A stretch of DNA of 64,000 bases from positions 124,001 to 188,000 of the forward strand of contig JAUFSD010000003.1 in the NCBI GenBank assembly GCA_033030425.1. The letters are read 5' to 3'. Below, one piece after another: positions 10,922 to 27,019 of this stretch. The notes under the pieces are model-generated. The model saw only the letters and a list, made by a program, of their open reading frames with translations. It ran no database searches and had not been told where the DNA came from. A program made the translations under genes and the position numbers. The stretch comes from Verpa conica. Lineage: Eukaryota > Ascomycota > Pezizomycetes > Pezizales > Morchellaceae. Every line of letters begins with the position of its first letter. Position 1 is the stretch's first letter.

Positions 10922-12436
10922 GATAACGTTAGACCAGGAAGTGTCACGAATAAGATAGGAATACAGAACTAAGCATATGATCGTGGGGAGACATGAGACG
11001 GTAAATATATCAGAACCCCGGGGTCCTGCTGATCTACCGGCCTTGTCGTGCATAAGGGTCGAAGTTTGGTCCTCATAGACGGGCTATGACATCGTGCTAC
11101 ACCCCGGAAAATACTCAGTTCCTGCACTTTGGGGTTAGTGGAAAGTATGATCCTCGGCGACCAAGCGAGAATGTATCCCTGTGCGTATCTTCCAATAGCA
11201 GTAATCACTCTGCATATTCGGGAAAGTCGATGATGTATATACCACAGCCTCGTCATGTGAGATACGATGGACGATAATGGAGATGGAGTCTAAAAACACC
11301 ACCACAGTCTAGAACCTCATCATAAATCTACACCTAGTATCGTGCTAACCTCCTACCCTAATACTGTCGCAGAGCCTCTGATATACACCATAAGACTTCA
11401 GCCTTGTCATCTAAGACATTACGGAACCAGGGACAGAACGACACCTCTGCTGCAACAGATGGCAATATCACCTTCCTCACCGACTATCTCTACCCCGCAG
11501 ACCATACTAAAATGAAGTCATTTATTCCTGGATCTACACCTACCAGCTATCCCACATATCCTCTCTCTTCCTCTTTTCTTTTTCCCCCAACACTCTAACC
11601 CTGCTTGCATTAATCTAAATATGTCGTTGTTACAAATCAATTGGAAAAAGATCACGCGGGCACCTTCTCGCTCAGGAATTACCGTGATGTGTATTGTAAT
11701 CCACTAAAGAGGAGCGAACGTAATGGTTTTCCGTTATCACGATAAGTACGATTTACAATCACTATAAGGTAAAACTTAACGAATCAATAACGAGGCTAAA
11801 TGAGAGATAGCCCCCTAGCGGTTCTTAGATTTAATCATCTCTTACATAAGGCCACATACAGGAGATGTCTTCCCCAGAAATCTAATATTGGTATTATGGC
11901 AGCCTTGTGTTATATTACTATAAAGAGAAGTACAATTTAGGACTCCAGCCTTGCCCCGGCAGATATATATGAATCTTGACCTGGATATCTCATCCGAGTG
12001 ATAGATAATGAATGACTCCTAGTTTAAAATCTTAACTAAACACTAAGTATGCACATCATAAAAGTACACTTCATCTCGTATTAGCTGTTATCAGTCTCCA
12101 ATAAAAATTGACGAGTTAATAGTTAGCTTCTTAACCTCCTCCTGAAGGTGATGGAACGATATGTGTTTAGACTAAGTGAGTGCATTACTTGCTAGACTCA
12201 TAAGTATCAGGGGCAATATCTTAAACGGCGAACTACGCCCCCCTGCATCCTATGCTATCTCGATTACTTTAGATTCTATTGCTAATTGCGTTATTAGACT
12301 ATTCGCCACCCCAATAGCTATCCACAGTAATTATCACAACAATCCCAAACCCGGGGAGATCACATATGCTTGCCTCACAAATAGTATTCAGGTTGCAATG
12401 GCACTGTTTAAGTCCCGGCTACCATAATAATAAAGT

Positions 12437-12500
12437 CCCTAAGACTGGCCTTGAACCAGGATACCCAAGATTCTTCCTATTCCAGCCAGCTATGTAGCAA
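12437..12500 (-). repeat. tRNA-like sequence with pol III A/B-box-like words
   Basis: On the minus strand TAGCTGGCTGG (12492-12482) resembles an A box and GGTTCAAGGCC (12457-12447) a B box. The latter sits in a perfect T-arm, stem CTGG/CCAG with loop TTCAAGG. The A-to-B distance of 35 nt is shorter than in a normal tRNA and the acceptor strands do not pair, so this is not a working tRNA; a tRNA pseudogene or tRNA-derived SINE remnant is the best guess. Confidence 0.35.
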
Positions 12501-13259
12501 CAAGGAATCGGCTTCAATAAGTTATTATTAGAAAGACCAGAAAAAAACGTATATTATTAAGCACTGCCACGAGATATTCTACTACCAGTAAACACGAGAC
12601 CACGATGAAATCTCCATAACCAATCACCAGAAGCTTTACCCGATTACATCCTAGAACCTCTGCATGCGGGCCAGGGTGTAAAATTAGCCTCACACTCAGT
12701 ATTCTGTAAGCTGTAATCCTATATACTATGGCCTGATGCTACCGGTATACTGGTATTCGCTGGTTCATAGACGGAAGTTTTTCACGAACTGGGTTAGTAC
12801 ACCCAAGGCATCGTAGCTTGGTAACTCGGACTATTTACTGACTCTACATAGAGATCACAAGGGCAGAGGTTTCAGGCTTTTTTCTTTCTTTTTTTCCTAT
12901 TAATTCGGAGGTTTCAGGCAAGATAATACACTAGGGTAAAACCTATCATAATTCTACCCTCTGGGAACTATACCTTCTACATTGGTAAACCCAAACCGAA
13001 TTTCGGTGTAGGAACTGCTACCCAGGAATAATGGACCATTATGATCATAGACAGTAGTGTCATAGTCGGCTTAGGAAATCTCTGCGAGTGATAGGTATGA
13101 ATATGAAGTGGAAAGGTATGAGATTAACTGTAATGGTCATGCCCTAATCGGCGCCTTACCTAAAGTATGTTTTGAAGAAATTTAGACTTGATTACTGAGG
13201 CCAAGTTATAGGGTCGTTCTAGAGTAGTTTGAGGTGACGAAACTAAACAATAGCAGGTT

Positions 13260-13295
13260 CTCTTTAAACCGATAGAGCCTACGGTTTTCAAAGAG
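13260..13295. repeat. imperfect hairpin
   Basis: Left arm CTCTTTAAACCG (13260-13271) pairs with CGGTTTTCAAAGAG (13282-13295) apart from a two-base bulge, around a 10-nt loop. It is intergenic and not followed by a T run that would suggest a terminator. Function unknown. Confidence 0.4.
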
Positions 13296-13733
13296 GGTCC
13301 TTTCATGCGTAGTGAGATATGACGAGACTATGCCGAATTTCTTAAGAATTCCTGGGTAAAAATTATATCTCTATGGTGACGAGCGAAGGTAGGAGATACC
13401 ATTGGTTATGGGCGAGTATCGATACTTCATTTACCAAATATCACATGTTGCTCACAATAACTAGGACTAGATGAGAATAGAGTTCACTGTATCAATATAT
13501 TCAATATCCACCTCCGCTAGCACTCAAACACAATGAACATTCAATAAACAAACAAATGTGTAAAAGCGAATCAAACCAACAACCCCTTTCCGAGCCGGCC
13601 TCCCAGAAAACCAAACGAAATCAGAGGAACCAAGAAAAAAAAGTGCAGGTATATCCACCTCCTAATCGAAACAGTTTTTTATACTTACCCATACCTGCCC
13701 CAAGCTCAAGTCATACAAAGCGGCCATAGCGGC

Positions 13734-14609
13734 TTAAAAGATGCCATTGACGATCTTTCCACCAATAGTTGCACCCGCACCCTATAGCCACACGCATTAG
13801 CCCTTATTCCCCTCACCCCACACCCACAGGACAACTCACGAAAATCGCTGCATTCCCCAACTTCTTTCCAAACTTCTCTCCATTCTTGCCCAAGATTGGC
13901 TTTTTCTCTGCTTGCTGTTCCTGCTGCTGCTGCTCAAACACACTTGTGTTCTGGCTTGGGCCATGCGCCACATCCGTCATCATGTTCCCACCGGGCCCAT
14001 AACTATTATAACCCCCTCTTGGCGGGAGACTCGGAAGAGCCGGCTTCTTGCTATCGCTTGGGTTTGCCAGAATCTGTGTCTCACGTACATATGCAGACGG
14101 GAAAAGACCGATGGTGCCGTCGCCCCCAGCAACACGACCCTTCCACCAATCATCCTTTACCTTCTCCAGAACCTCCAATTTAGCCCCAGCCTCAAAGCTC
14201 AGATCACCAGCCTCGGTGCCGTTGAATGCCCATTGTGCCTCTGCGAGGGACAGGACAAGCGCAGTCGGGGTGTAGCTTGGTGGTGCAGAAGGAGCGACAG
14301 GGAGGTATTTCTCCGAGACCTGAGCTGCGGGAGGGGGGGAGAATGTGGGGTAGGGTACAGCAGGAGTTGTAGATTTGGGGGCGGGACCTGCAGCAGGGGT
14401 GGGAGGGCAGCGAGTGTTTGATTCGGCAGGAAGCAGGGAGAGGATGTGAGATAGATTGGCTGAGGAGATGATAGATGTATCGGCAAGGAATTCGAGCTCC
14501 TGGGTAAGTGTTAGTTACATAAGTGATGGGAAGAGAGAAGAAAACGGACAGCTCTGATTGTTCGGATGGAACGGTTCGCAAGGGCAGTTGCAGTTGCGGC
14601 AGTCGACAT
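13734..14609 (-). CDS. LSB1: SH3-domain protein, LSB1/PIN3 family
   Basis: Cortical actin-associated SH3 adaptor that in yeast binds Las17 (WASP) and influences prion formation. Exons 14609-14550, 14499-13840 and 13781-13734 encode 255 residues. The start MSTAATATALANRSIRTIRAELEFL resembles the conserved yeast Lsb1/Pin3 head; a Pro-rich linker follows; the SH3 domain spans about 106-160 with the ALYxF position as AQWAF, DDWWKG and GLFPSAYV. A Gln-rich stretch (EQQQQEQQ) precedes the conserved C-terminus KLGNAAIF-GAGATIG-KIVNGIF, joined by the last intron. The donor of intron 1 is GTCCGT, unusual at +3, but the flanking family motif requires that junction. Divergent from SDHAF2, 668 bp apart. 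Confidence 0.9.
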
Positions 14610-15277
14610 TGTGGAGGGTGTGATGGGAGATGTGCAGTGGAGTGTATTCTGGTGCACTAGCTACGCTCTCGTCGGGAAACGTATGTGTGTAGGAGCGGAG
14701 AAGGAAGGGAAGGGAAGGGAAGATGGAATATAGATGGAATCAAAGAGAGGGTGGGGACAGCACAGCTGGGGGAGGCAAGCTACTAAAAAGGGAGAGTATC
14801 ACTAAACACTAAGTATGTATGTGTATGCGTGCACATAGAGTGGTGACTAACTATCCTCTGCGCGGCTCGTAGAAAAAGCCATGCAGCCAGACACCACGGC
14901 GAATCCCACAAGGCTGTGTTAGCCGCCCAGACAAGAACGCTGCAGGGGCTACCTCAAACACGTGCAAGATATTCACAAAATCGAGCCAGCCGAAGATCCC
15001 GTGTGAGGGCGATGTCTTGAAACGTCTCTCCCAACCACTAGGGTGGTGTTCTGTGCATATTGCGATTGCGCCTGCCTCGAGGTGGCGTTACCCAGAGTCC
15101 CTAGTCCCGGTTCCAGTTCCAGTCCCAGAACTACCATGGCCCACCACAGATCCCAGCACTCTCGGCCCGGCGGTCGGTAATGATCGGTATCTTGTTATGA
15201 CCTCATCACGATATTTACGGTACATTCCCAGGGCTCTCTTCGATTGCCCCTCACCCCACCACCATTAACACCACAAG
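14610..15277. promoter_or_regulatory. divergent promoter region of LSB1 and SDHAF2
   Basis: A 668-bp gap between two head-to-head genes. It contains a short GGGAA-type tandem run at about 14700-14720, the word CTAAACACTAAGTATG near 14802, and a CT-rich stretch just before 15278. No factor site is claimed. Confidence 0.45.
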
Positions 15278-16303
15278 ATGCTATCACGAACTCTCCTCCG
15301 CCGCCAATTCCTCCCCACTCACCGTGTACTAGCAATTGCACGCACCTACACCTCCAGACATGACCCCGCCGGCGATTCCCGTGTCGGCATCACCCAATCG
15401 CCACGCCCAGATTCAGTAGGTTATAGGGAGTTCCAGAAGAGCAAACCATTGAACCCAAGCCTACCAGACCCACCGAGCACGAATGACCCACGCCAGAGGA
15501 TACCGAAGGTGGGTATTGCCGATGCACCCCCAGAGTTGATCTCAACCGCAGACAGCGAATTTACACTCGAAAACTCGGAGGACATACAGCGAATAGTAGG
15601 AGGGAAATTGGTAGGCCAAGACAGTGGCCCTGGCCTAGGGGGAAGCTTTGGCGGCGAGAAAGAACTAGGAGTCGGGGAAATGGCAGAAGCGAAATTCCGT
15701 ATCGAGCCACTACGCAGACAAGGAGAAGACCTATCAACCATGAGAGCTCGTCTACTATGTAAGCCCCACCTTTTACTACTCCTTGCCCAGAACTAACCAA
15801 CCCCTCCTACAGACCAATCCCGTAAACGTGGCATCCTCGAAACAGATCTCCTCCTATCAACCTTTGCAGACGCCTACCTCCCTTCAATGTCGCTTACCCA
15901 ACTCCAACAGTACGACCTCTTCCTTGATGAAAATGATTGGGACATCTACTACTGGACTACCCAAAACCCACCCGGTGGCGACTCTCCTACCGTCACCACC
16001 ACTTCCAAACAAGCAGATGCAGCAGCTGCTGCTACCCAAGCGCAGTCAGGACAAGCAGCGCCACAATCAGAGCCACAAATGCAGGGTACAAATCAGCCAC
16101 TAGGGTTTGGAGAAGGCCCAGTGGGCGAATGGGCGCAAACAGTAGGGAGGGTGAAGGAGCCATATAGACCCCCGCCAAGTAGGTGGAGGGATAGTGAGAT
16201 ACTCGAGATGCTCAGGGCACATGTTAAGAAGCGGAAGAGTGGGGAGGGGGCAGCGGGTGAGAGGAAGGGGTTGGGGAGGATGCCGGATGTTAGACAGTTT
16301 TAG
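15278..16303 (+). CDS. SDHAF2: succinate dehydrogenase assembly factor 2, mitochondrial
   Basis: Mitochondrial matrix protein (yeast Sdh5/Emi5) needed for covalent attachment of FAD to the flavoprotein subunit of complex II. Exons 15278-15758 and 15813-16303 encode 323 residues. The N-terminus [17 protein letters not shown] is rich in Arg and hydroxyl residues, a mitochondrial presequence. The conserved Sdh5 domain lies at about 150-220: [41 protein letters not shown]. The intron splits the Tyr codon of LLYQSRKRG. A low-complexity Gln/Ala region and a long basic tail follow, making it longer than yeast Sdh5 (162 residues), as is common in filamentous fungi. Confidence 0.93.
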
Positions 16304-19300
16304 TGGAGTATGAGATTACTAGATATCATGAGTGGGGGTATCCTGTGTATAGATGGAAAAAAATGTATTCTATTGCTTTGCCTAATCATTTGGTTCTTAG
16401 CTTTGGTTCTGGGTGTCGAGTGATGGCTTGTGATATAGATCTCTGGTACGGTAGGAAGTAGGGTAGCTCCCAAGGGAGAATAGAAACTCATTGCGAGAGA
16501 TTGACGGCTAATAGTAGCCAAAACAAGAAGTTCTAGAAATACCCATGACCATTCACAAGATCCAGAGGATATCCTAATCTAGCTCCAACGTCGACCCATT
16601 TAGGACCTCCGACTCTGTGTCAGCCTGGCCCCAGCAGCGAACACCCCCAGTGCAGAGGAAATCCTCTCGCATGGCACTTTAGCACTTATGCTAATTAACC
16701 AGAAACAAGGCTCTATCAGCGCTAGAAGGTCGTTTACTCAATACCACTGCTAACGGCAAACTCCGTACATGAGTTTTTCTTTGAACAGGCGTACACCCAC
16801 TTAGTAATCCATAGAATTCCGAGCGATATCTATCAACGCCAGTATTCCCCCCCACATAACACAAAGAGAGTATCCCTTCCCACATACTCAAACCGCTACC
16901 ACAATCATCCAATTAACTTCTCACACGCGTCACAAAGCCCCGACGTCCCTCTGCTTATCCTAATAACACAGAGCAAGAGGAGCTCAATCATTCAAATAGT
17001 CAGCAGAGACGCAGTACAAGAGCACACTATATTTTAAAAACGTATACGAACCCCGTGGAGATCTACCACAAACACCGCAATGGATCAATTTAATGCAGTC
17101 CCTTGTAGGGCTTGGACCTCTGATATGGGACTTTGTTGATATAGGTAGATACGAAGATTATTAATACTGATGATATGAATGCGGCTGACATCAATCTAAC
17201 TGACGTTAATACCGCTGATAGGAAACTATCAGGGATGGAATACTTGTGAGTAACTACTCATGAAAAGAGGTTGTTATACTTTTGCCGTAGAGCGAGTATA
17301 CCAATTAGGGAAAATGGGTTATTAGAAACATGCCAGCGGGCAGGGGTGTGTGGTGGAATACACGATCATATATTGTAAGCAAAAGTCACATCTCCGACTT
17401 TGAATGATTATGACACTAATAACACCCTATATAGGGACCGGAGAGTTAAACTAGTGGGAGAAGAATCTCTAGAGATTCAAGAAGAGACGCATAATGTATA
17501 GTGATGAGTGTTATCGGGGTCAAAAACGCTGGGAAGTAGAAGTAGAATTCTAAAGGAAGTCTACTGGCTTCTATATTGATATGGGGTTTTCATACTTATG
17601 AAGGAGTGGATCTTTGTATTCGATGACTGATTATGACTAGAATCATTCAACTGCGAAAATAGAGTGAAGCAGAGATAGTCATAAAGACTAGTCAAAGATA
17701 TAGGCATGAACTTTAGAGATGAATTCTAATCATAAGTAATTTTGTAGCAAGTAGTATTTGTCGGTTATAATTGATATTTCCTAGTGACAATATAACTTAG
17801 AAAGTATAGGTAAAATTTTATTCTATACAAAGATGATATGGCTAGAAACAACTCCTATAAATATACCTAGGAGTAGCTTCTCCCTATAAAAAGTCGGCAA
17901 TTTTTCCACCTACCCCTGATATAGCGGAGTATAGAAATTCAGCGCTATCGTTTAGTGCCGAAAGAATATTATGGAATAAGAGGTTTCCATTCTAGGTAGC
18001 TTCCCACACTGCTTCTTACGGATCTGTTGAGGTTGCTCTGGATATGAAAAGTTCTGAAACATGTCAGCAAATATTAATAAGTTAGTAGAAGGTTATTAAA
18101 CCTCCAGTAGGGCCTGGAATCACCTCTTGTGTGCATTATTTTTTATTTAAAAATAGACTTTGTACTAGAAGTATTGGTTTGTAGAAAATCAATGATCGGG
18201 GTTGTATAGCTTACAGCGAAATAATTAATTTTCACTAGGAAGTCGAGACACTAAACTCTAGAGAACCAAGGGGCCTACGAGTTGACACTCGGTGATAGTG
18301 ATAACATCGACTGGGCCAGCGAATTGAGATACCCGTATTGGGAAAATTTTAGAACCAGGAAGACTAGGGCCAGTGGCAGGAACCTAGACAACCAGATAAT
18401 TAATATGAAGTGATAGAGAGATGGCGAATTAGGCAAGTATGTGAGAATTATGGAATGGAAGTACCAAGGGAGATGAAGATGAAACCATAGTAGGATACTG
18501 TAAGACTTGGGGGGTTGTGGGGTTGGTTCTCGGCCCTCCTCACATTACCTCTCTAGATACACCTCCTGTGGATCAAAGGTCTCCGATCAAGGGAATTCAT
18601 GAGGCTATAAGTATAACTTCAAAGCACTTTTTCTTCGTTATTCCCCACGGTGGGTAATCTTAGGTCATCTACTACGCCTATAGATCGACCAACAGAAGAC
18701 ATTTGCTGTCGAAATCTCAAGGGACGGAAGTCTAAAGCAGCCGGCGTTGTAAAAATAGTAATTTGAAGTAGTGACAATAATTCGGAAGTTTATGAATGAT
18801 CAATGAGTTGGTATAATGCCCTCTTGCTAAGAAAATGATAACCTTGATTGTCAAGACAATGCAGGTCACCGGGGTAGAAGCAATCCCCATATCCAGCTTT
18901 AATCCCATTAGGCTTTCATTATACTACTTCATTACACACGAGGACTTTATAGCCGGTATTATCGCTTGTGTGCCGTAGGAGCATGGAAGTGGGTAGAAGG
19001 TCTAGGGAACTACCAGCCAATACTATGGGTTAAAAAAAAACTCACGAAAAGCCCCCCCCTCCACCAGGAACCTCCTCGCATCCGACAAAACTCTGGAATA
19101 ACCCAGATCCCAACCTTCACTTCCCCGAGCTTAATTACAAATTTTCCTAACTTACCACCTGAAGCTTTGGTTAATAACCTTACACAGCAATTGCAAGATT
19201 CCGTATACAGTACGATGATCTCCCTATAGGAATATGGTTTATGAAACTGGATCTACGCCTATTGCATATTCTTATAAGGCGATTGAAAAGTACCGACAAT

Positions 19301-21536
19301 AGCCTACTACCCTATGGTTTACTCCTCTGTTGACTCTGCTCAATATGTGACCTAGGTCGTTCCCCAAAGCAGGTAAAGTGAGTAAATAAGTCTTTAGACA
19401 CCAATCCATATCCGAAACGAAGGCTACGATATTTATTGTCATACAAACTAACGAAGGAATATAGAAGACATGCTCATCCTCATGATATTAATCAAACCTA
19501 CACATCTTTATCGATATAGAGAACCCCTCAACAAATGGCAATAATATATTAGAAGACGAAAACTCCGAAGGCTGGTTTAAAGAAACAATACGCATGGACA
19601 AGTGCAGGCCAAGTAACAAAAACATCAACACACGGGGACACAAACACAATTCTACACGAACATCAGCACTCAGAACGAAGCAACCCACTCAATACCAAAA
19701 TCGGATGCTTTACCAAACTTGACATGGATTAGAACAGAGGTTAATTCTGAGGATAATATTCATCAAAAAGGCATTCCAAGGGTACCTTGGTATCAACCAG
19801 TAAATCATACAAAGAGGAAAACAGTCAAATCCAGTGCTCCGCCTATACGAATGTGCTTGTGATTAAACCCCAGTACAATTATAAAGTGAATACCCTTATA
19901 AAAAAAACAGGAAACCTGATCTTTCTGAGCTAACTAGGATCAAGAATACATATCCTTATAGAGCGATTATTCCCATAGGTAGTATTCTTATAGGAAGAGC
20001 GCATCACACTATCGAAAACATTTACACTTCATAAAAAGAGGATAAGACAAAGAGGTTGAAGTTGGCGGTCTAAAAGTCAAGAGAAAGGGTACGTTCATAA
20101 TCTAATATCTAACCTCCTTACACTGCCCTTACGATTATTCTACTATCTTTTAGCAGTAGGGTGTCTGAGTAGGGTTACCATCCCGCTAACATATCTATAC
20201 TAGCTACATATCTTCAATAACTATGTACTCTGATGCCAGGAATCAGGTAGACACATAACTTATCTATGGAAGAACTTAACGAATAGGTGAGACCGAGGAC
20301 CCCAGAAACGGTAAACCTACCCTCCAACAACCCTACCCGATACCAAACCCAAAACATCTACGACTCAACTTTATTAACACCCTCCAGATAGTGAATTTGC
20401 AGTCTTGTTCATGGAGGATCGGAGGCGGTTGCAGGGCTCGTGGGCTTGTTGAAGGTAGTTTAGAAGAAGGATTATTTAGGCCGTGGAAGCTGATCTTCCT
20501 CTTAGTAGACTTGATCAGTTTAATTCATTGCTTTATATGAAGGTAATGATGCATTTATAGACTTAATCACGGATATCTCATGGAGCTTTGTATAAAGAAC
20601 ATTACTATTTATAATGCATATCTCAGGTGGGAAGAGAAGAGCATCACAGATCGTATTTCGGTTGGAGTAAAGAACTACTATGTGTTTCTACGGATAGAGC
20701 CAGATGACTATCGGTATCGTATGGAAAAGAGTTGGGTAATATTTGTAAAGGTGATATTGGGGAGACAAGAGCTGAGGACCTTTATATATGAAGAGATTCA
20801 GCAAGTATGATGTAGAAAACTGTGTAGGAGAAAAAATCCACATTATTATTATTCCCTTACCTACTATTTGCTTTGACTTGCTATCCTTTAGTTGGATTGT
20901 GGAGAATACTCAGTTTTCTGGCAGGTCGTTCCGTTGCTTTCGCAGCCACTACAGGCTGCCAACCCTTTTAGTTAATTCTTTATCAACCCATTTAGTTATT
21001 CCCTATCTAGTTTACTATTCAAACTCTAGTTCTATCCACGTTTTTCCCAGTAGTTCTGCAAGTGCTTAAATACCACTTGACTGAAACTTGGATGTTACTA
21101 CTTACAGCTTCATTTTAGCTGATCCTATACATTGGCAAATGCCTCGAGTATCAGTAGAGGTGAAATAGAAAAGAATCGCAAAAGCCAACGAAATACAGAC
21201 TTTATAGGCGAACTCTAGTTATAACTAATCCTCATATAAGGATAACCGGCTAAATATAACATGAGCAGCGCCAGAAAAGATATGCCTATAATAAATAGAT
21301 CTCTGTAAAAAATATAAAAAAAATGGATCCCTTTCCACATACTCCTCTAACAGAGTGAATATAACCCTTAGCTTAAGTAAATACAATCAATTCTACCCAT
21401 CCACAATACCCAAAACCCGTCTCTTCCCTCATAAGGTCCTTCCCACATAATAACGCAGATCAATAATAATAAAGTAAAAAAAACCAAAGAAACCATCAGA
21501 AAAGCTAAAACCAGAATATCCAGCTCACAAAACTAC
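16304..21536. other. 5.2-kb gene-free region
   Basis: No coding region is supported over more than 5 kb on either strand; the longest open frames (about 93 codons) are not family-like. The sequence is AT-leaning and irregular, with recurring short words such as CTTATAG, and looks like decayed repeat or transposon DNA. No intact terminal repeat, reverse transcriptase or transposase fragment was recognised. Confidence 0.5.
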
Positions 21537-24418
<2,882 letters not shown>

Positions 24419-26359
24419 GTCGAGGGAAGATTCGGGAATAAGTTATAGAATGGGAACGTCTCAGGTACGGGTGAGTGGGGGGGTCCGAGTCGTGATGTCG
24501 GGGTTGCTGTGGGGGGAGCTCTGGGTCTGGGATGGATGCGATAAGGCGATTACGGACGTCAGGCTGCACCGACGTCACTGTCAAGAGCCTACTACAACTT
24601 GTATCAGAATATCCTCTCCTCTAGCTTTTTTTTTGGTCTTCAAAGCAGCTATTCTTATTCAACTGCCCTATGTGATATTCCTCCTATCAATTCCCCCCAA
24701 AACACTCGAATTCGTCTCGGTTGATCCTTCCTCTTCTGCTTATTACTACACACGCACCAGCACTGACCCGCTGTCGCAGAGCTGTCTGTGTCCACTCAAG
24801 CTTTCTCACCGCAGATATAAACGGGGACAAGGAAAAAAAAAAAAAAAAGGGTACGGGAGCAACCGAGAACCTATGACCGGGGAAATTTCGTTTGGGTCCT
24901 TCCCCACGTTTCCGCAGCAAGGCAAGAGATTGTGTGTGTGCACGCGCAGCACAAATGCAACGATAAGATTGTGTAATCGTTCCCCACGCGGGAAGACCGT
25001 TGAAGAAAAAAAGAGATTCGGGAAGGTGAGATTTTCCCAGGGGTTAGGACAGAACAAAGGTTCAGACAGGAAAAAAAAAAAAAAAGAACCAGGTAGAGCT
25101 GAAACGGAGGTCTCTCGGGGAGTTTTCGTGGGGGAGAGAGAGGAGTGGAGGTTGTTTATTAGTTTGGTGAATTAGTGATCTGGAGTTCTGAGAGTTGGAT
25201 GAGTGCGGTGGGGAAACTATCTACGAAGCAGTGGGGTTCTCTCTAAAGTATAGCTACAGATCAGACTCTGGTGAGGGGAAAAGGTGCATGAAAAGGAGGA
25301 GGGATCCTGTAACACTGCTCGCAAGTGGGCATCGTGAGATTTAAAGGTATCGTGACCATACGACAGGCGCGCTTGCTTGCAATCAGCTAGCGAACAAGAT
25401 TCACGGCTCGATCCAAAGGAGTTCACTTGCGGGGCGGCCTGGGTGCCAAGAGCAGTGCCTGCTGTGGCTGACCGCGTGCAACTTCCGTACTCTGCCTCAT
25501 GGCTCCTCACTCGGCTATAGCCTTGGAGTATCAGTTGTGATGGTGATGAAGATAGTAACGGGGAATTTAAGGTGCTTAAAACTTAGGGAATTGATTTTAT
25601 TACAGGATACATGTAATACCACTTTAAACTTATGGATAACGGCTGCGATTCTACTGCTGCATAATCTCTATTTCCTCTTACCAGTATTGGCCATGGGCAT
25701 CATAGTAGCATCTCTAACCCAAAACTCTACTAAGCCAGAAATCCCTATTAAGGCCAGCGGGCCCGATACCCGTCAATAATCTCTGGTTAACGTATCTACA
25801 CATCAACTTCGCTACTATTGGAATGTTATTTACAGATGTATACCCGATTAATCACTGCTCTAAAAAACACAACAGACCCACTCATCTACAAGATTCACGA
25901 CAAAAATGACGTCGTGACTGGGCAGCTGTATCTACACCAAGTCTCGTAGTAAAATCAATAGAGTTAGTATGGAGTTTCGATAGACTTATGATTGAAAGAC
26001 TGTTCGAAATGTTTCTTATCCATATCCAATCCAAATCCCAACATTTTATGAGCAACTAGAGGGAGGGTGAGATATATTTTTATTGGGCACCAGCACTTCA
26101 TACCCGTCTATTTCCGAGTGGAGTATCCCTCCAGGATATCATTGCTCGGAGAAACCACTCCGTCCTATGACATATGCCATACCTCATCATGACAGCCAAG
26201 ATCTAAGTATACTCTGTATATAGACCCAATTATCTTTTTTCGCCCTCTGATTTCTTCAACACTCGGAAGAAACAATTCTAGCAATTTCTCGAATACAAAG
26301 AATACCAAGAACACCTCCGAAACATATATAAAAAAAAAAGATATTAATAATCCATAACC
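24419..26359. promoter_or_regulatory. divergent region between SNF1 and NCE102
   Basis: Almost 2 kb between head-to-head genes. Two A tracts of about 15-17 (from about 24833 and 25071) are T tracts in the SNF1 sense, typical of nucleosome-free promoter DNA. TATATA words occur at about 26215 and 26325 upstream of NCE102. A plus-strand frame of 252 codons (24417-25175) is judged spurious. Confidence 0.5.
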
Positions 26360-27019
26360 ATGGCTTCAGTAACAAAGTTAATCCACATCTTCCTACGCGC
26401 TGTTCAGGTACACCCTACCCATTCCATATCTTAAAACATATGAGAGCGCTAACCACCCCACCTACAGTTCACATGCGTAATCATAGTACTCGCCCTCTCC
26501 GGCGCTCTAATCCAACAACAAGACCGTGGTGGAACACCCACACGAGTAAACTACTCCATATTCGTCGCCGTCTTCGCAATATTCACACACCTGTACCTTC
26601 TCCCCGCAACATTCATAGACAAGATCGCCAGCCCACTCATCATGACTATTCTCGACGGGTTGAATTCAATCTTTTTCCTATGTGCCGGTATCGCAATGGC
26701 TGCACAGATGAATGCACGTTCATGCAGTAATCATGTATTCTTTCTCTCTCTCTCTACCCTCTCTCTACTCTCTCTTGATGTTATAACTAATAATCCCGTG
26801 TAGTACTTTCTGAGACATAATGGAATAACTAATGGTGGCGGTTACATCTCGCAAAGCCGGCGTTGTCGGGAGGCGAACGCTATGACCGCGTTTCAGTGGT
26901 TTGCGTTTGTGGCGTTTATGGGGTCGTTTGTGACTTCTGCGTGGAATTTGAAGCAGCAGAGTGGTATGTCGCGTGGTAGGGTTGGTATGAATGGTGCTAG
27001 GCCCATGAGCCAGGTCTGA
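26360..27019 (+). CDS. NCE102: MARVEL-domain protein, NCE102 family
   Basis: Four-pass plasma-membrane protein of the NCE102/FHN1 family, which organises eisosomes and MCC domains and senses sphingolipid. Exons 26360-26407, 26468-26734 and 26804-27019 encode 176 residues. Hydrophobic segments are seen at LIHIFLRAVQFTCVIIVLAL, YSIFVAVFAIFTHLYLLPAT, LIMTILDGLNSIFFLCAGIA and FQWFAFVAFMGSFVTSAW, with the usual family word (TILDGLNSIFF) and a Cys-containing third loop. The short cytoplasmic tail has RGRVGMNGARPM. All introns are in phase 0. Confidence 0.9.

Larger units (their letters stand above)
10922..13733. other. 2.8-kb spacer upstream of the NLR gene
   Basis: No gene is supported. Open frames reach at most about 95 codons and show no family features. 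The first few hundred bases should hold the NLR promoter. A tRNA-like sequence (12437-12500) and a small imperfect hairpin (13260-13295) are listed separately; the rest looks like decayed non-coding DNA. Confidence 0.5.

Noticed and set aside
12176..12427. 83-codon plus-strand frame
   Set aside because: No family resemblance, no splice context, atypical composition; probably chance.
13912..14421. 169-codon plus-strand frame
   Set aside because: Antisense shadow of the LSB1 coding exon.
20580..21069. Two overlapping frames of 76 and 93 codons
   Set aside because: No recognisable domain or conserved motif; surrounded by non-coding DNA.
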